Shown here one piece after another: positions 62,501-64,000 of a stretch of DNA of 64,000 nucleotides (position 1 is the stretch's first letter; each line of letters opens with the position of its first letter). Source of the DNA: Deltaproteobacteria bacterium (GTDB lineage: Bacteria > Myxococcota_A > UBA9160 > UBA4427). Under the pieces are notes generated by a model. It saw only the letters and a list, made by a program, of their open reading frames with translations. It was not told where the DNA came from and made no database searches. The position numbers were made by a program, and so were the translations under genes. The stretch covers positions 372,001-436,000 of the forward strand of contig JAJDAN010000089.1 in the NCBI GenBank assembly GCA_029261855.1, read 5' to 3'.

Positions 62501-63932
62501 GACCCTCGGCCATCATCGCGATGAGTGACACCGTCAGCAGCGCCCAGACGAACACGGACCACGCCGGGCTGGGTTGCCAGGCGATGTCCCAACGCGGCTC
62601 CTTCTCGAGGTGACCGTAGGCATCGATGCCCGGATCGTGCCGGCGCAGCAGCTGCTGCGAATTTGGCAGCAGCCAGGCGACAGCCAGCAGCGCGACGATC
62701 CAGACGCCCGCCTCGAGCTCGACGGGCCGGCCGCCGAAGCCCCGGAAGCCCAGCATGCCCAGCAGGACATGCAGCCCCACCAGCAGGTTCTCTGCCCGGA
62801 AGATGACGAACGCGACGACCACCGCGAGGAAGGTGCCGGCAATCGCGAGCGGCCTGCCGAGGGCAGCCGGTAGCAATCGATCGACGCCCAGCGCGCGCTT
62901 GCCGGCGCGGTAGGCGTGGTTCACGCCCAGGAACAGGCCATGCAGCCCGCCCCATACGACGAACGCCCAGCCGGCACCGTGCCACAGTCCTCCGAGCAGC
63001 ATCGTGATCGCGAGGTTCACCCAACGCCGCAGCCCGCCCCGGCGATTCCCACCGAGCGGGAAGTAGAGGTAGTCGCGCAGGAAGCGCGACAGGGTCATGT
63101 GCCAACGCCGCCAGAACTCGATGATGCTCTCGCTCTTCAGGGGCGAGTGGAAGTTGAACGGGAGCTTGACCCCGAACATGCGCCCGAGCCCCACGGCCAT
63201 GTCCGAGTAGCCCGAAAAGTCGAAGTAGAGCTGCAGCGTGTAGCCGAGCGCAGCCGTCCAGCCGGCCTGCAGCCCGATGTTCACCCCGCGGCCGGCCGCG
63301 TCATAGATGGGGCTGACGTGCGCCCCCATGCCATCGCCGAGGACCGTCTTCTTGAAGAGCCCGATGGCGAAGAACGAGAGCCCCACGGCGAAGTCGGTCC
63401 ACCGGAATCGCAGCGAAGTCTCGAACTGCGGGATCATCTCCCGGTGGTGGACGATCGGCCCGGAGATGAGCTGCGGGAAGAAGGTCACGAAGAGCACGTA
63501 GTGGAGAAAGCGACCCTCCATCGCCCGACCGCGACCGCAGTCCACCAGGAACGCGATCTGCTGGAAGGTGAAGAACGAAATCGCCAGGGGCAGCGCCACC
63601 GGTGGCAGCGCGACGGGCCAACCGGACACCCCCTCGAGCTGGGCGCTCAGGAAGCCCGCGTACTTGAACCAGCCGATCATCCCGAGGTGGAAGGCGACCC
63701 CGACGTACACCCAGACCCGCGACCGCTGCGCGGCGTGCGCGAGCCCGAAGCCGACGACGATGGAGGTCCCGAGCAGGACGAGGTAGCTCGGGTTCCACCA
63801 GCCGTAGAAGAAGAGCGACGCAACCACGAGCCAGCCGAGGGCGAGCGAGGTTCGCCGTCGCGCCAGCGGAAAGAAGACCAGCAGGACGACCGGTAGGAAG
63901 ACGAACAGGAAGATGTTCGAGTTGAACAGCAT
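62472..63932 (-). CDS. MBOAT-family acyltransferase (AlgI-like)
   Basis: A 486-residue polytopic O-acyltransferase of the AlgI/DltB type. It starts MLFNSNIFLFVFLPVVLLVFF and carries the family motifs LQLYFDFSGYSDMAVGLGRM, FWRRWHMTLSRFLRDYLYFP and LLGGLWHGAGWAFVVWG, the last with the catalytic His. It transfers acyl groups across the inner membrane to surface polysaccharides or teichoic-acid-type polymers. The downstream SGNH-like gene overlaps it by 29 bp. No polymer-biosynthesis genes are in view; the substrate is therefore open. A start at ATG 63932 is clear. Confidence 0.93.
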   Translation of the reverse strand: MLFNSNIFLFVFLPVVLLVFFPLARRRTSLALGWLVVASLFFYGWWNPSYLVLLGTSIVVGFGLAHAAQRSRVWVYVGVAFHLGMIGWFKYAGFLSAQLEGVSGWPVALPPVALPLAISFFTFQQIAFLVDCGRGRAMEGRFLHYVLFVTFFPQLISGPIVHHREMIPQFETSLRFRWTDFAVGLSFFAIGLFKKTVLGDGMGAHVSPIYDAAGRGVNIGLQAGWTAALGYTLQLYFDFSGYSDMAVGLGRMFGVKLPFNFHSPLKSESIIEFWRRWHMTLSRFLRDYLYFPLGGNRRGGLRRWVNLAITMLLGGLWHGAGWAFVVWGGLHGLFLGVNHAYRAGKRALGVDRLLPAALGRPLAIAGTFLAVVVAFVIFRAENLLVGLHVLLGMLGFRGFGGRPVELEAGVWIVALLAVAWLLPNSQQLLRRHDPGIDAYGHLEKEPRWDIAWQPSPAWSVFVWALLTVSLIAMMAEGHVEFLYRFF

Positions 63933-63959
63933 GAGGGCCGCCGGGGTCCGGGGACCGCG

Positions 63960-64000
63960 CTAGTCGTCCTTGCCGCGCTTGCCCGGCTTGCTGCCCGGTC
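63960..64000 (-). CDS. C-terminal end of an upstream gene (partial)
   Basis: Reading leftward from the right edge, one frame is open to a TAG at 63960-63962 and encodes PGSKPGKRGKDD, a basic tail such as ends many proteins. It stops 27 bp before the MBOAT ATG. The rest of the gene lies beyond the window, so its identity cannot be given. It may be the first gene of the MBOAT operon. Confidence 0.35.
   Translation of the reverse strand, partial: PGSKPGKRGKDD

Overview
The window is a high-GC (roughly two-thirds G+C by eye), gene-dense bacterial chromosome segment, probably from an uncultured Gram-negative of the former Deltaproteobacteria (Myxococcota or Binatota-like). That placement is inference. 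It rests on outer-membrane, OmpA-type and PEP-CTERM-like proteins, a monomeric NADP isocitrate dehydrogenase, and many TetR regulators beside oxygenases and CoA-dependent catabolic enzymes. No phage, insertion sequence, CRISPR array, rRNA or tRNA was recognised.

Layout. 1-9.4 kb: the end of a flavin monooxygenase, TetR-TauD, a second TetR, an ABC1-family kinase, TetR/P450 (divergent), a GH3 glycosidase and a peroxiredoxin. 9.5-14.6 kb: a RecQ-type helicase with a very long histone-H1-like basic tail, divergent from monomeric isocitrate dehydrogenase. 14.6-27 kb: a catabolic block with a thioesterase, a DUF1330 protein, a double CoA-transferase, a 2,4-dienoyl-CoA-reductase-type flavoenzyme, an enoyl-CoA hydratase, TauD, two Rieske oxygenases, a TetR, an SDR and a small ferredoxin. 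27-36 kb: an outer-membrane barrel, a FabH-FabF pair, a DUF4407/OmpA-like membrane pair, a stand-alone GTP cyclohydrolase II, and a RibBA whose cyclohydrolase half has lost its zinc cysteines. 36-48.5 kb: a PEP-CTERM-like protein, TesB, Nudix, a LuxR-TolB-TPR regulator, an SGNH hydrolase, a fatty acid hydroxylase, a hybrid histidine kinase, a P450, and an ATPase-like gene with an altered Walker A next to an MscS channel. 48.5-59 kb: a frameshifted lipoprotein, a DUF1214-sulfotransferase-SDR operon, a short-chain fatty acid transporter homologue, TauD, a YfhO-like membrane protein, an amidohydrolase, and a nucleotidyltransferase/partner pair resembling a toxin-antitoxin module. 59-64 kb: a DUF4124 protein, a probable selenoprotein, and an SGNH/MBOAT surface-acylation pair.

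The most striking item is at 60,085-61,329. A thioredoxin-fold redoxin is interrupted by one in-frame TGA exactly where the first cysteine of its CxxC active site belongs. The TGA is followed by a perfect 8-bp hairpin with a GGT loop, at a distance suitable for a bacterial SECIS. The reading frame continues with conserved sequence into a DsbD-alpha-like domain. The simplest reading is a UxxC selenoprotein.

Taken together, the genes describe an organism oxidising lipids, steroid-like or aromatic compounds (P450s, Rieske and alpha-ketoglutarate oxygenases, CoA transferases, hydratase, thioesterases) under local TetR control. Several envelope and redox modules sit among them. Substrates cannot be read from sequence alone.
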